Of a stretch of DNA of 64,000 nucleotides, positions 1-11,046 are shown piece by piece. Position 1 is the stretch's first letter. Each line of letters begins with the position of its first letter. The DNA comes from Riptortus pedestris (lineage: Eukaryota; Arthropoda; Insecta; Hemiptera; Alydidae): the NCBI GenBank assembly GCA_019009955.1, contig CM032230.1, positions 121,896,501 to 121,960,500 of the forward strand, read 5' to 3'. The translations under genes and the position numbers were made by a program. Below the pieces are notes generated by a model that was not told the origin of the DNA, did no database searches, and worked only from the letters and a program-made list of their open reading frames with translations.

Positions 1-61
1 TAAATTGTTGGCAACCCGTTCCAATTAGCCTTAGTAGCATAAAGTGGACATTAATAAATAA
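1..61 (+). repeat. SINE, 3' fragment
   Basis: This is the right-hand end of the tRNA-derived SINE family seen repeatedly in the window. It has the conserved CCCGTTCCAATTAGCCT block, the AAAGTGGACATTAATAAATA tail and a short A/T-rich tail. The tRNA-like head lies left of the window. Confidence 0.7.
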
Positions 62-221
62 ATGTTTGTTATACACTAATACGTGAAATATAGTTTCTAC
101 TTACTATTTTTTTACTGAGTTGTTAACAATGAACGAGATTTATGATACCCACAATCCTAAATCATTCTAAATGTAAATATATACAAATAAATTAACAAAG
201 TAAGATAATGAAGTCAGTATT

Positions 222-910
222 AGCAGATTTCCCATAAGGGAAATCAGCTATTGAGGTCATACTCATGGCTTGATTTTTGAAATTTTTCCTCATGTTCATT
301 GATCCCTAGAAGGTGAGGTCTGTTCAAAACTGTATATATATATAAATATATTTACTATCTTGAATATTAACCAAAATATTTACATTTTTCAAATTTCAGC
401 CTTCAGCAAACCCCCGCTTCTGCTCATGTTACATAAAAGATACCATGTTATATAATAAACCACATTATTCTAAACATAAATACCAAATATTGTTTTCAAG
501 AGACCTATATTATTCGAGATACATGCAAATATGTTCTGGTGACCTCCCCCTCTTCTTAAGTTCTTGGTCTACTAAAATTTGATTGATTGGGATAAAAATT
601 ATTCTGATTCATTATTAATTACAGGACTAACTATTATAAATAGTTTTCAATAAAATTAATGTTATATTCTGATATATTTCAGTAATTGTTTTTCTTTCCG
701 GTAAGAGGTTGGCAGACCGGTTTGTTTACATTTCAGACACTTCCTGTCGGGAGTTTGTTCTAATTTACTGAAAGATCACTTATTACCGTTTGTATGTATT
801 CACTTAATATTCACAGTGGTGTTGAGTTAACAGTATGTAGATTTATCTATTATTAAGCTTTACGAGGGAAATTGGCTTATTTTACGCAGCCCCTGCGTGA
901 TGGACTTTTT
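222..910 (+). mobile_element. Helentron-like (DINE-1/HINE-type) nonautonomous element
   Basis: It begins with AGCAGATTTCCCATAAGGGA, a slightly diverged form of the family palindrome. A short (TA)n tract near 338-354 follows, then the shared TATCTTGAATATTAACC block. It ends with ACGCAGCCCCTGCGT (hairpin) and GATGGACTTTTT. Part of the centre is deleted relative to the longer copy at 16155-17089. No coding capacity is seen. Confidence 0.65.
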
Positions 911-1359
911 AGAGTATCTTGGCTAAAATATAGGCAACCTTATTTGACATTTTGTTGCACCCCCCCCCCCCCATATATATTGAATTGAGTATATATTTTT
1001 AAAAATCTTACAATAAATACAACATCAATGTATATTGAACGAAAAATATTTAGGCTTATTTAATTTGTTTGATTGTTGAGGATCACTTTTTGATTGGTCA
1101 ATTATTCCAATTTACACAATATATTTTATAACTTTTACAAAATTGTGATTATTAGTTGTTTCTTGTAAAACTTGAGTTAAAATGACCGAAATATCAACAT
1201 AGCTTTAAACAATTAAATTGAATAGTTGAAATAAAAATAGTTACCCATTCAAATGTTCAGGTAGGATTAAATTGCAGGTTAGATACAATGAGACCTTAAA
1301 ACCAAGAAAGACCTCAGAATTATAGCACTCTTAGCTTTATTACTAATTGGTTAACTTAC
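911..1359. other. AT-rich non-coding stretch downstream of Mos exon 4
   Basis: I see no exon or recognisable repeat here. A run of C occupies about 960-972. On the Mos strand this is the intron that should lead to the terminal Mos exon(s). I searched it for a kinase C-lobe end and found none, so the remaining coding sequence should lie left of the window. Confidence 0.5.
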
Positions 1360-4300
1360 TTGATAGATAATTACATGATTTTCTAAACCAGCATATGGAT
1401 ATTCTTTATGAAGAATTTGCCACATTGTAATTCCTAAAGAGTATACATCACATCTGTCTGTTACTGATTTTCCTTTCAATAATTCTGGTGCTATGTATGC
1501 AACTGTTCCCTAAAAAGAATTTCTTTTTTTTTAATCCTATGTTAATAAATAAACTGTTAGTTATTAAAGGCAGCTTATAAATTTGTTATTTTGAACACCT
1601 ATTCGACTTTCTTGAGTACCAGTACTATGAAAAATGATGTTTTTACTCCACAAAGACCTCCTTTTGCGAATATAAAATGATCCTCTTGAAACTGACTTTT
1701 CATGTACTAATATGATTTTTTGTTTTATGTTTATCTCTAACCACTCTAGTTATCGTAATTTTTGTTTTATCGTTGCCAAACTATACATTTAAGTGTTTCA
1801 ACTAGAATTAATAATCAAGGTTGAAATTGGACCAGGAGAGAGAATCAAAACTTGAAAATATCCGTTAACATGAGTCAGATCAAAAAAATGGTATTTAGGC
1901 AATATTGTTGCAAATTGTATTTTCTATAAATGTTCACTTCTCTATCTCGAATATTAACCAAAATATTTATATTTGAGCAGATTTCCCTTAGGGGAAATCA
2001 GCTATTGAGGTCGTACTTATGGTGCGATTTTTGAAAAATTTTATGTAAAAATAAAGATCAAGTTCGTTAACGGCTGAAATTGGACTGGGGAGAGGGGGAA
2101 AACTTAAAAAATATGAAATATCTCTGTTATTATACGTCGTTGAAAGTGTATAGAACAAATCCTATTGCAAATTAAATGTTCTATGTGTATTTTCACTATA
2201 TTGATTATTAATCGAGATATTTGTGTTTTTTTTAATTTTTGGCCGTCAGTTAACCCCCTCTCCTACTCGTGTAATATTGACAATAAGCTGTCATAAAACA
2301 CTTTATTTGAAGCTTAAATACCAAATATTGTTCTCATTGAACTTTTAATTTTTGCAATAAATGCAAATGATATACTTTTTGAATATCAGCCTTTTGTGCT
2401 ACTCATACGATAAGAGACTGTATTAATAAACATTTTATGTCCAGCTTAAATTTCAAGTCCTTTTTACATAGGCTTTATATTACTGGAAAAAAAGAGAATA
2501 AAATGTGGGATGATGACAACAATGTGGTAACGCAGCAAGTGGTAAATATGCTTAGTGTACGCAGCACCTCAGTGACAAACTTTTTTTTTTTATAAGTAAT
2601 CCTCATATATAGTTTATAAATGCTGAAGTTACTGTACGCATTAGCAACTTAATTGATCCTTATAATTGACTATTATTTCATGTATGACTTCTCATACATT
2701 AGGAAAAGTGGGAAGAAATAGTGTACCAGCACTTAGTTAAGTAAGAAACATACCTGTATATGAGGTAAAGGTAAGGAACTCTTAAGGTTGTAAGAATTTC
2801 CGAAATCACATAATTTACTTCTCATTTCCTTTAAGTCAATGAGAATATTTTTAGGCTTAACATCTAAGTGGACAATCCCAACTTCATGGCAATAATTTAA
2901 TGCAGTGCAAATACCAATAATCAACCTAAAATTAAATGTAAATAATTATACTTTAGATTCTTAACTAAACAATGCATTTAATTCATATTGGCTTGTGACT
3001 AGATGCTGTGTAGCTTGGGGGAATGTAAATGTCTAGAGCCAAATTTAGGGCGAACAATGCATAGTCTTATACTACCGATAGAACCCTACCTCCTGATTTT
3101 ATTCTCTAGGAAAAACAATAGTACTCCAAATTTATTCGTTCCTATTTTATCATTTCATTTTTAATATCCTCAGTAATTGGTTGGCCACAAAAAATTTAAT
3201 TTCACAGTTTTACATTATTTCACTAATTTCAATAATAAATAAAAGTAGAACAATAAACGACCAATTGTTGAGTATCCAACCCAAAGGTTTATCATTAAAT
3301 CAAAATTTTAAGTACTCACGTGAATCTGATTTTTGTTACATAGGAATTATTCTAAAGAAAATTGTATATAGGTACATTTATCATAAATTAAGACACAACA
3401 GTTGGCATTTATTTAAATCATGATGTTAATTTATGAGTGGAATTTTAAAACATAATATGGTTGTATTTTGTTTGAAAAGTTAGATGTTCTATAACTAATT
3501 TATACATGATCGTGAAAAATTAAATTCATGATTTGGGGCTCAGGTTAGCCATGTGGGTTAAAGCGTTGCCTTTAATCTCACATGGCAAACCTAGAGTGGC
3601 GAGTTCGATTCTTGCCTGGGCAAAGGAAATTATTTAGTGACGAAATTCATTAAATAACATCCTAAGTCCCACCCTGGCTAGAAAAGGGTGGTAACCTGTA
3701 GATAACCTGTCCCAATTAGTCTGAGTTGCAAAAAGTGGACGTTAATAAATAATAATAATAATTCATGATTTATTGTACATTTAATGTAATAGCAAATAAT
3801 TACTCCAATGATGAGTTACATTCTGAATAATAACAAGGAAACATTTTTCTCAGGCTTCTTAAAGGAACAAGGAGCCGAATCCAGGCTTACATTTCTCATT
3901 TGAAAGTGTACTGATATATACTCATCCATTTACCCACATTTTGAACTGAATTCTCTCCATGGATCACTTTTCTATAATTAAGTAAAGTAAATTTGGATAG
4001 AAGTACATTAATGTTCTTAAAATATACATATTTTTTTTTAAAATAAAAAACAATGGATGATATTTGATACCTAATACTCTCCTCAAATCCTATGTTAATT
4101 GACTCGTCCACCACTGCCTGTAACGTCAAAGGCGACCAAGGATCCATTACTACTATTCCAAATGGTGTTTTAGGATTATATATGACTTGGACTACCTCAA
4201 CTACATTAGGGTGAGATAAAATAAGGGCATTTTGCTCTCGTTTCATTGTTAACTGGTCAGTATTGTTTTTCACTACTTTCACAGCAACTTTTTTCCCTGA

Positions 4301-5901
4301 AGATAGATAATTAGATTATTGAGTTATTTTATGAATAAACATTTTTAAATTATTAGTGTAATGGAAAAAGAACAGTGAATATAAACAGAGAGATTGTTTA
4401 TGGACTCGGCGGGATTAATTAAAGTGTAGAAAGAGCTCTAAAATGATTGTCGGTCAATTTTCAATTAAGAACTCTATACTCACCAAAACCTTTTGAATAA
4501 ATGTGTACTGAATGTCAGAATTATCGAGCATATTTAGCATGTATATCACACATGAACTTACTGGGACCATGAAGGAGCAACAAATTTCATATCAAGAGAT
4601 GCTTCATTTCCACCAGGCTTCGAAAACTATCCTACCCTAATACCACCCTCTTTTGTGATTCTCTGTTCTTAATGAGAACAGACAGCATGGATTATGATAT
4701 ATAGAAAGAATATAACCTTGCAGTCAACTCAAATATAATATAATACAAAAAAGAGAAGTAGGAATAGAGCTAGGCACATGCTTGATTTCAGGGGGAGAAT
4801 TTGTGGAAGTTGTAGCATCCATAGTTAGTCGAACCTAGCTGAGAACTCCAAGGAATGCTCAAGATAATAGTGATAGAGGTTAATCTTTAAAAGCATGCAA
4901 TGCCTAATAATCACACAGCTATGCATAATTAGAACTCATTTATATACTTGAAATGGGGCTCTGGCTAGCCTGTGATTTAAGGCACTGTTCTCAATCTCAC
5001 TTGGCGAACTTAGAGTACTGAGTTTGATTCTCATCTGGGCAATGGAAATTTTAGTGAGGAACTCGATAAATAACATCCTTAGTCCTCCCTGGCTAGGAAA
5101 GAGTGGTAACCTATAGATAACCTGCCCCAATTAGCATAAAGAAGTGGGCTATAATAAATACATTTTCTTTAAAAAGTACTTGTAATAAAAATAGCCTCAT
5201 CATATCTTTTCTTTATAACTAATTCAAAAGTCTGTTATGTAACAACAATATATGAGCAAGGTTTAGTTTTTAAACGTTTCCCAATCTGAAATATTGACAG
5301 GAGGAAGGCGTCTTTAGAGAGAGAGTAATTTTGAGATAATGCCTTCAAATTAACTCTTTAAAAGTGCTTTATGTGCAAATAAATACCCTTTAAACTTGAA
5401 ACCTAAGAAGTCTGGTTTAATAGCTCCATGACGGACTGCTGAACTATAAGTTAATAATATTGTATTACACTAGTCAGAATTTCCCAACCTTCCTCCTTTC
5501 AACTTTTTTGTTTTTGTTTAAAAATCTTAACTTTTAGCATACAAAATTAATATCAGAAAAAAAATGTAAATACCTTTCAAACTGCTCAATATTACTGTAC
5601 CAAATGATCCTTTTCCAAGGACATAGAAATTTTTCTCATCTATTCCATTTTCTAGAAGACTATTTACTTTTGCTTCCAAGGCAAGAACATGCCTGATTTT
5701 TGGTATTTTTATTGTAATAGAAGAAACATCATCATCAAAAAGCTTCTTAGGAGAATATGCTGTCAGGGGAGTTGTAATAGACTGCTTCAATGTTTGGGGA
5801 GATTTTCTTGAAGTGTTACCTTTAAAGGGAGATTTGAGCCTCATTATTGGGGATTTAGGGCTTAAAGCTTTCTTCAACTGATTTAACAATGGACTAGCCA
5901 T
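1360..5901 (-). CDS. mos: Mos-type serine/threonine kinase, 3'-incomplete, four exons visible
   Basis: Mos kinases phosphorylate MAPKK in oocyte meiosis. Exons on the minus strand are 5574-5901, 4071-4296, 2754-2925 and 1360-1509. All junctions are GT/AG and the phases join exactly, giving 292 residues. The start is the first ATG of the frame (MASPLL). Residues 1-58 are rich in Ser/Thr-Pro. The kinase domain follows: glycine loop GKGSFGTV (96-103), VAVK lysine 116, catalytic loop HLDVKPKNIL with Asp206, DFG at 225-227 and the APE triplet at 250-252. The HLDxKP loop, the YIAPELLKGK activation segment and the short N-terminus point to Mos more than other kinases. The frame after VIIYQ is open to a donor at 1359, so the C-terminal roughly 50-60 residues are outside the window. 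Introns carry SINEs and helentron-like copies. No stop or frameshift is seen. Orthology to Mos is inferred from motifs only. Confidence 0.85.
1722..1975 (+). mobile_element. Helentron-like element, old internal fragment
   Basis: This is a diverged piece of the family's central part. It has TTTTATCGTTGCCAAACTAT, the GGTTGAAATTGGACCAGGAG block and a TCTCGAATATTAACC block. Its right side is cut by the younger copy that starts at 1976. It lies in the Mos intron between exons 3 and 4. Confidence 0.55.
1976..2590 (+). mobile_element. Helentron-like nonautonomous element
   Basis: It begins GAGCAGATTTCCCTTAGGGG and shares the central GGCTGAAATTGGAC and TATTAATCGAGATATTTG blocks. Its right half is the variant with CTACTCGTGTAATATTGACA. 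The right end is diverged (ACGCAGCACCTCAGTGACAA plus a T run). It inserted into the older fragment at 1722-1975 within a Mos intron. Confidence 0.6.
2926..3534. other. Mos intron 2, right of exon 3
   Basis: This is AT-rich intronic sequence between Mos exon 3 and the SINE at 3535. An 80-codon plus-strand frame at 3181-3423 has low-complexity composition and no recognisable domain. I treat it as chance. Confidence 0.45.
3535..3759 (+). repeat. tRNA-derived SINE, full-length with 12-bp target duplication
   Basis: The tRNA-like head starts GGGGCTCAGGTTAGCCATGT and contains a B-box-like GAGTTCGATTC. The body includes GAAAAGGGTGGTAACCTGTA and the tail is GTGGACGTTAATAAATAATA. The 12-bp direct repeat AATTCATGATTT flanks it exactly (3523-3534 and 3760-3771), showing target-primed retrotransposition. 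It lies in Mos intron 2. Confidence 0.85.
4297..4954. other. Mos intron 1, left part
   Basis: AT-rich intron sequence between Mos exon 2 and the SINE at 4955. I see no exon, repeat or structure I can name. Confidence 0.4.
4955..5160 (+). repeat. tRNA-derived SINE, diverged
   Basis: Same family as 3535-3759: GGGGCTCTGGCTAGCC head, GAGTTTGATTCTCATCTGGG B-box region, GAAAGAGTGGTAACCTATAG body and AATAAATA tail. It has several mismatches and no clear target duplication, so it is older. It lies in Mos intron 1. Confidence 0.75.
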
Positions 5902-6707
5902 TAAACATATGCACAACAAAATAATGTTAGCTGCCCATTAAGACTTAAGTGACTGTATGGAAATAGCCTGCCTAGAAGCATGGAGAAATTAAACATGAAC
6001 TCTGTACTGTACTAATACCTTATAGCATACACAACAAACCGTTAATCTGTTATCAACATTTACAGGGTTAAAATTAATTTTTAGGCTTAATTGTAAAAAA
6101 TATATCATTCTCTAGATTACATTTTATCTAGCAGTTTTTTTTTAAATGAAACCAAATAGATATTTCTATTATTATATAAAAAGAAAAAAAACTAAACTCC
6201 AAACTAAAAAATTAACTAGCAAAGCAGTAAACTATTTTAAGAATAGTAAACAATTTTAAAGTTCCTGAATAAATTTCAATGAATGAACAATAACTGTGAT
6301 TAATGAAAATTTAAAAAATTCAATTACTTTTGGAGAGAATATTTCATTAGGTTCACTCTGTTCAAGTTCAAACAAATGAGCAGTTATCCTTGAAGCGAAA
6401 TCATCTATCGAGATTGAAACTTTTGAAGTGGTTTTCTAATGTTTCCTTTAAATGTCTATTGGTCATATGTGGTTGATGTCAAAATGAGGTCCATTCAATA
6501 AATATTTTGTGTACAAATTAAATTCCTAGTCTTATTTAACTTAGTTTAAGTAATCAGGCTAAGAAATAACATTCATGCATATTATCCTATCAGCTAATGT
6601 CCAATAATGATGAATAGTGAAACACCAAAAGCTCAATTATGAGCGTAATAAATGAGGCTGAATAATTTACTTTTTTGTTTTAATAAATTTGATGGAAAAA
6701 TGACAAC
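5902..6707. other. Mos upstream region
   Basis: This sequence lies immediately 5' of the Mos start on the minus strand. It is AT-rich with no recognisable ORF, CpG-rich block or convincing TATA/initiator. A 5' UTR and promoter should be here or further right, but I cannot place them. Confidence 0.3.
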
Positions 6708-6719
6708 ATAAATCATGAT

Positions 6720-6920
6720 ACGTTGTTTTAAACTCCGTCGCTGGGAACCTGTTCCAGTTGTCTTTTTCGGCATATCCAGCGGTGTCTGTCAGCTTTTAAG
6801 AGCTGCCACAAGCACACGCAAAACATAACCACCAGAAGAAGCCGGTTGGAAGACCGCCGAAATATCGTGGGCCACCACAACATAGACACCGCTGGAGATA
6901 TGCCGCAAAAGACAACTGGA
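6720..6920. mobile_element. Foldback insertion, probably Penelope-like terminal fragment, with 12-bp target duplication
   Basis: About 201 bp are flanked by the exact 12-bp repeat ATAAATCATGAT (6708-6719 and 6921-6932). Inside, two arms of about 36 bp are near-perfect inverted repeats: TCCAGTTGTC... near 6750-6786 and ...GACAACTGGA ending near 6920, both containing CCAGCGGTGTCT or its complement. The insert is more GC-rich than its surroundings. Inverted arms and a 12-bp duplication fit a truncated Penelope-like element, but there is no coding sequence, so the class is inferred. Confidence 0.6.
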
Positions 6921-6932
6921 ATAAATCATGAT

Positions 6933-7230
6933 GTAAGTTACTGGTTGCATCATTAGAAATCTCCTACCTTGATTTTAATCGTTACTTGAACTATACTCTA
7001 GTTTCCCATTACATATCTCAGCTTAATGCCAACACCAAGTTTTATTACTTCATTTTTTGTTCTTAAACATTAATTTCATTTAAATAATTACCTTTGTTGC
7101 TTTAAGCTTTTGGTATGGTGAATATCTCAAAGCAAATTTCAGCTCCGTGACACAGCCTTTACAAAACATACATAATAACCTAACAAGGTTTTCCTGTATT
7201 TATTTCAGAAAATGATGCACAACATTGTTT
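6933..7230. other. Intergenic sequence without a recognised feature
   Basis: AT-rich DNA between the foldback insertion and the helentron-like copy. I see nothing to annotate. Confidence 0.4.
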
Positions 7231-7677
7231 TAGCAGATTTCCCTTTAGGTATATCATATATATATATATATATACATATATACATATACATATATATATT
7301 TGTCTGTTCCCGCTCTAGCAGTCGCAATTATTATTTAATCATTACGAAACTCGATATTTAGTCGTTTTATGTAAAAAGAAAGATCAAATCCGTAAACGGC
7401 TGAAATTGGACCAGGGGGAGGATTTTCGAAAAATTTGTTACTATACATCGGATCGAAAAATAGTATAGAACCAATCTTATTGAAAATTAAATGTACTATA
7501 ATTATTGTTATATTCATTTATTCTCTATCTTGAATATTAACCAAGATATTTGCATTTTTCAGCAAACTCCCACTTCCACTCATGTTACATAAACAATACT
7601 CCATTATATAATAAACCACATTATTGGAAGCTTAAATACCAAATATTGTATTCAAGAAACCTTTATTATACGAGATA

Positions 7678-8930
7678 CGTAGTAAGGTCCAAAAGTTTCC
7701 GGCCTGGGATAGAAGGAAAGGTGAAAGAAAAAAACTGGTTTTACTGTTTTTCAATATATTCTCCTCTAAGTTCAATACACTTATTACAACGCTTTGGCAA
7801 CATTTCTATACCATGAAAAAAATAATTTTCTTCTTTGTTAAAAAAATGTTCTTCCACTGCTGCTTGGAGCTCTTCATCGGAGTTAAATCGCCTTCCACGA
7901 AGGTCAGATTTTAATTTTGAGAAAAGGTAGAAATCACTAGGGGCCAAGTCTGGGCTGTAGGGAGGGTGAGAAATTTCTTAGAATCCACAGTCCTTCACAG
8001 CGGCCTTGGAAATTGATGCTGTGTGGACAGGGGAATTGTCGTGAAGGAGACGGACGCCTCTGCTTAACTTCCCTCGCCTCTTTTCTTTAATCGCGTCTCG
8101 TAACCGGCGAAGTAGGGCTGCATAATATTCACCATTCATTGTGGTATTCCTTTCTTTAAAATCTATCAATAGTAATCCTTTACATTCCCAATCAATTGTG
8201 GCCATTATCTTTTTTGTTGACTGCGCGACTTTTGTCTTTAAAGGAGACGCTTCTCCTGGTCTTCTCCATTCCATGGACTTCTTTTACTGAGTGGGTCATA
8301 ATATAGAACCATTGTCTCATCCCCAGTTACAATTGAGTCCAAAAAATTCTTTGGGTCAGCATTAAAAATTCATTGCAGCAGTGAACTCGTTCCTGTTTTT
8401 GATGAGCTGAAAGAATTTTTGGATTCCATCTTGCACTAACCTTGTTCATATGCAAATGTTCTTTGATGATCCTCAAAACACTTGTTTTTGAAAGCCCCAA
8501 CCTCGCTGCTATTTCCTAGGTTTTAAGTCGTCGGTCAGACAGCAATTCAGATTCCACAAGTTGGATCGTTTCAGAAGTGACAGCTTCCAGTGGGCAACCG
8601 GGGCATGGGTCATCTAGACTTTCTCTCCCTAACTTAAATAATTTTGCCCATTCTTTCACTGTGGAATACAAGGGGGAGGACTGCCTGTATACACAATCCA
8701 AGCGCTCTTTAATTTGCGCAGACTCTCTTTACAAAAGAATTTAATTACCGCACGGTACTCGAGTTTAAATATTGTAAAAATGGGGAGTTTCCTTTAAGGC
8801 TGGACACTGACTGACAAGACTGAGGAAGTGCGGGCGATGGGTATGGAGTGAGCAGGCATGGACCTGCAGGTCCCGGCACGTTTGAAGGAGGGCAAGCAGG
8901 ACAGGCTGGAAACTTATGGACTTTACTACG
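7678..8930 (-). mobile_element. mariner-family DNA transposon, 1253 bp, defective
   Basis: Terminal inverted repeats: left CGTAGTAAGGTCCAAAAGTT, right (reverse complement) CGTAGTAAAGTCCATAAGTT, followed in both by TCC and GCC. The target TA is duplicated exactly (7676-7677 and 8931-8932). The size is normal for mariner. The transposase is on the minus strand and is broken. The host is a helentron-like element, so this insertion is younger than that copy. Confidence 0.9.
7741..8701 (-). pseudogene. mariner transposase, DD34D, disrupted
   Basis: The product would cut and join the mariner ends. Recognisable parts in order are an N-terminal helix-turn-helix region (ETIQLVESELLSDRRLKT), VTGDET with the first catalytic Asp, LLHDNSPVHTA with the second, and SPDLAPSDFYLF with the third. 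Counting from the HDN Asp to the APSD Asp leaves 34 residues, hence DD34D. Breaks: an in-frame TAA just after the CGF residues near 7978, and a one-base loss near 8280, where YYDPLSKR should run into MEWRRPGEA. The remaining C-terminus to EYIEKQ is intact. It is close to the SETMAR-like group of insect mariners, but the subfamily is not determined. Confidence 0.85.
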
Positions 8931-9312
8931 TACATACAAATATGTCCTGGTGACTCCCCACCCCGACTTAAAATCTTGGACTACTAAAATTTGATTGATA
9001 GAGAAAACAATTACTTAGACTCATTATTAATTACAGTACTAGATATAGTAAATAGTTCTCAATGAAATTAATATGTTGTGATCTGATATATTTCAGTAAT
9101 TGTTTCTCTTTCTGGCATGAAGCTGGCAACCTGTTTGTTTATATTTCAAACGCTTCCCGTTGACAGGTTATTGAAATTGATTGAAACATTTATTTCCATT
9201 TGTATTTATTCACGGTAGTGTTGTGTTACCAGTATGTAGATTTATCTATTACTAAACTACTACACGAGGGAAATCTGCTTAGTTTACGCAGCCCTGCGTG
9301 ATGGACTTTTTT

Positions 9313-11046
9313 TATATGAAATTTGTTATTACACATATCAATTCCAAATTAATTGTAAGCCTTCTTGAAGTAATTGAATCTCATGTAGAGTGCCACTTTA
9401 AGTTGAGTATTTTTGTACATTGAAACAGCAGTCCTTAGTATCAGATGCAAATATAATAACTTTCTGGACCTGCTACATTTCTGAGGCAGGAAAATTTCCT
9501 TGATGGCATCTCTATAAGATTGAGGAACTGATTCCTCAAAATTCTCACCCAATAGGCAAGGGGATTCAGTGTATAGTGGAAAAATATTAGGCCCATTTTA
9601 ACTTCATTTAATCACTTCCTGTAAGGGTTGGTTTCGTAACTCATCTAGACAGGTATAGACTATTCACTAATTATGTCATGAATGAGCTATAAACTGATAT
9701 AATTCTAAACATAAAATCTGGTTATAATTGCTATTCGAGTATCCAATATAACTGCGAGATTCATTACAGATTATCGTGGTAGGTGAAGTACATCAGAATT
9801 TCACAGATTCAGTAACATAAAGAATTAAATTCCCACAAAACCCAATTCACTACAAGAATATTTAAATCTTGATAATGACACTGAGCTAAAATTCTATTAT
9901 GTACATACATAAATCAAATAACCTATAAATATAAGTAAATCAAAAACAGAAGTTGGTATAACATAAATCAACACAGCATTTTTTTTTAATTTAAATACAT
10001 ATACATAAAAGTCATATACAAATACAAAGTTAACATTCTAATTCACCGAATAGAAATACTGTGAAAACAAACAAATAAAAGAAGAAAATAATTCACATAT
10101 AATAAAATTTAAAAAACTCATTTTCAATTAACAAATTAATTGGTTAATTCAATGAATTAACTAAAAATATTTATTAGATATACATAAATATAATTATGGC
10201 AACTAGAATGAGTTAACTAGTTAAAATTAGTAATAAATATTGAGTTATGTTAATAATAAATAGAATTAAAGTTTTAGGAACAAAGAAAAAATTCTATTAG
10301 TAATAAAGAAGAAAACTTTTTATACATTTTAACATTAAAATATCTCATCCCAATATCAGTTTTAAATGAAGTGAAGAGTACAGGATGAAGATCTTCTGAA
10401 AATGAGATAAAATAATGAGCTCTAAAAGCTAACTTTGTATACATAAAATAGTAATATATAGACACACACATGCATGCACACGGACAAAATTAGAATTATA
10501 CAGGATTATTTTTCTTTAATGCACTTAAAAAAGCAAAATCTTTGTCCCCCATGAAGGGAAAAAGCCTTGTCTACAACTTTGGTAGGTCAATTGTTCAAGC
10601 TAGATTCATTCTTGATATAATGTAGTGGGTTTATAAGTCTAAGAAGCTAACTATTAACTCATGATGCTAAGTGGACACCAAGGGAATGGACAGAAGATCT
10701 TGTGGATCTCGAAACCGCACAATTAAATAAAATTTGGTGAACAATCCCAGAGTTCAAACCTGGTACTACCTCAAGTAAAGCATTGCCCCTTATACTGAAG
10801 CTGAAGTTCTCTATAATTGACATAAAATGAACTATCGATCTTCAAGGCAATTTTTTCAACATCAGAAGGATTATACTGAAATGGATTTCTTTTCTTATAG
10901 CTTGACAACTTAGGTAAATAAGATCCAATTGTTCGAATGAATATGAAAATTCAGAAAATAATGACTATTTAACGGATGTTACTTATCTTTTCTAACATCG
11001 AAATGCTATGTAATAAAAGCATAATGCACCTTTTTTCCTGTTTCAT
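9313..11046. other. Intergenic sequence and probable 3' UTR of the HMG-box gene
   Basis: AT-rich DNA. On the minus strand the part next to 11046 should be the HMG gene's 3' UTR. Minus-strand AATAAA hexamers (TTTATT on the plus strand), for example near 10168, are candidate poly(A) signals but are expected by chance at this composition. No further gene or repeat is recognised. Confidence 0.4.

Larger units (their letters stand above)
7231..9312 (+). mobile_element. Helentron-like element split by a mariner insertion
   Basis: The left end AGCAGATTTCCC is at 7232, followed by a (TA)n/CATA tract (7254-7302) and the shared TTTTATGTAAAAAGAAAGAT and TCTTGAATATTAACC blocks. At 7676-7677 a mariner interrupts it. 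The element resumes at 8931 and ends GGGAAATCTGCTTAGTTTAC, then a hairpin and GATGGACTTTTTTT. Removing the mariner restores GAGATACATACAAATATG, the sequence of intact copies elsewhere. The left arm lacks the usual block before the microsatellite. Confidence 0.7.

Noticed and set aside
8745..8939. 64-codon Pro/Ser-rich minus-strand ORF
   Set aside because: Lies in the untranslated end and inverted repeat of the mariner; chance frame.
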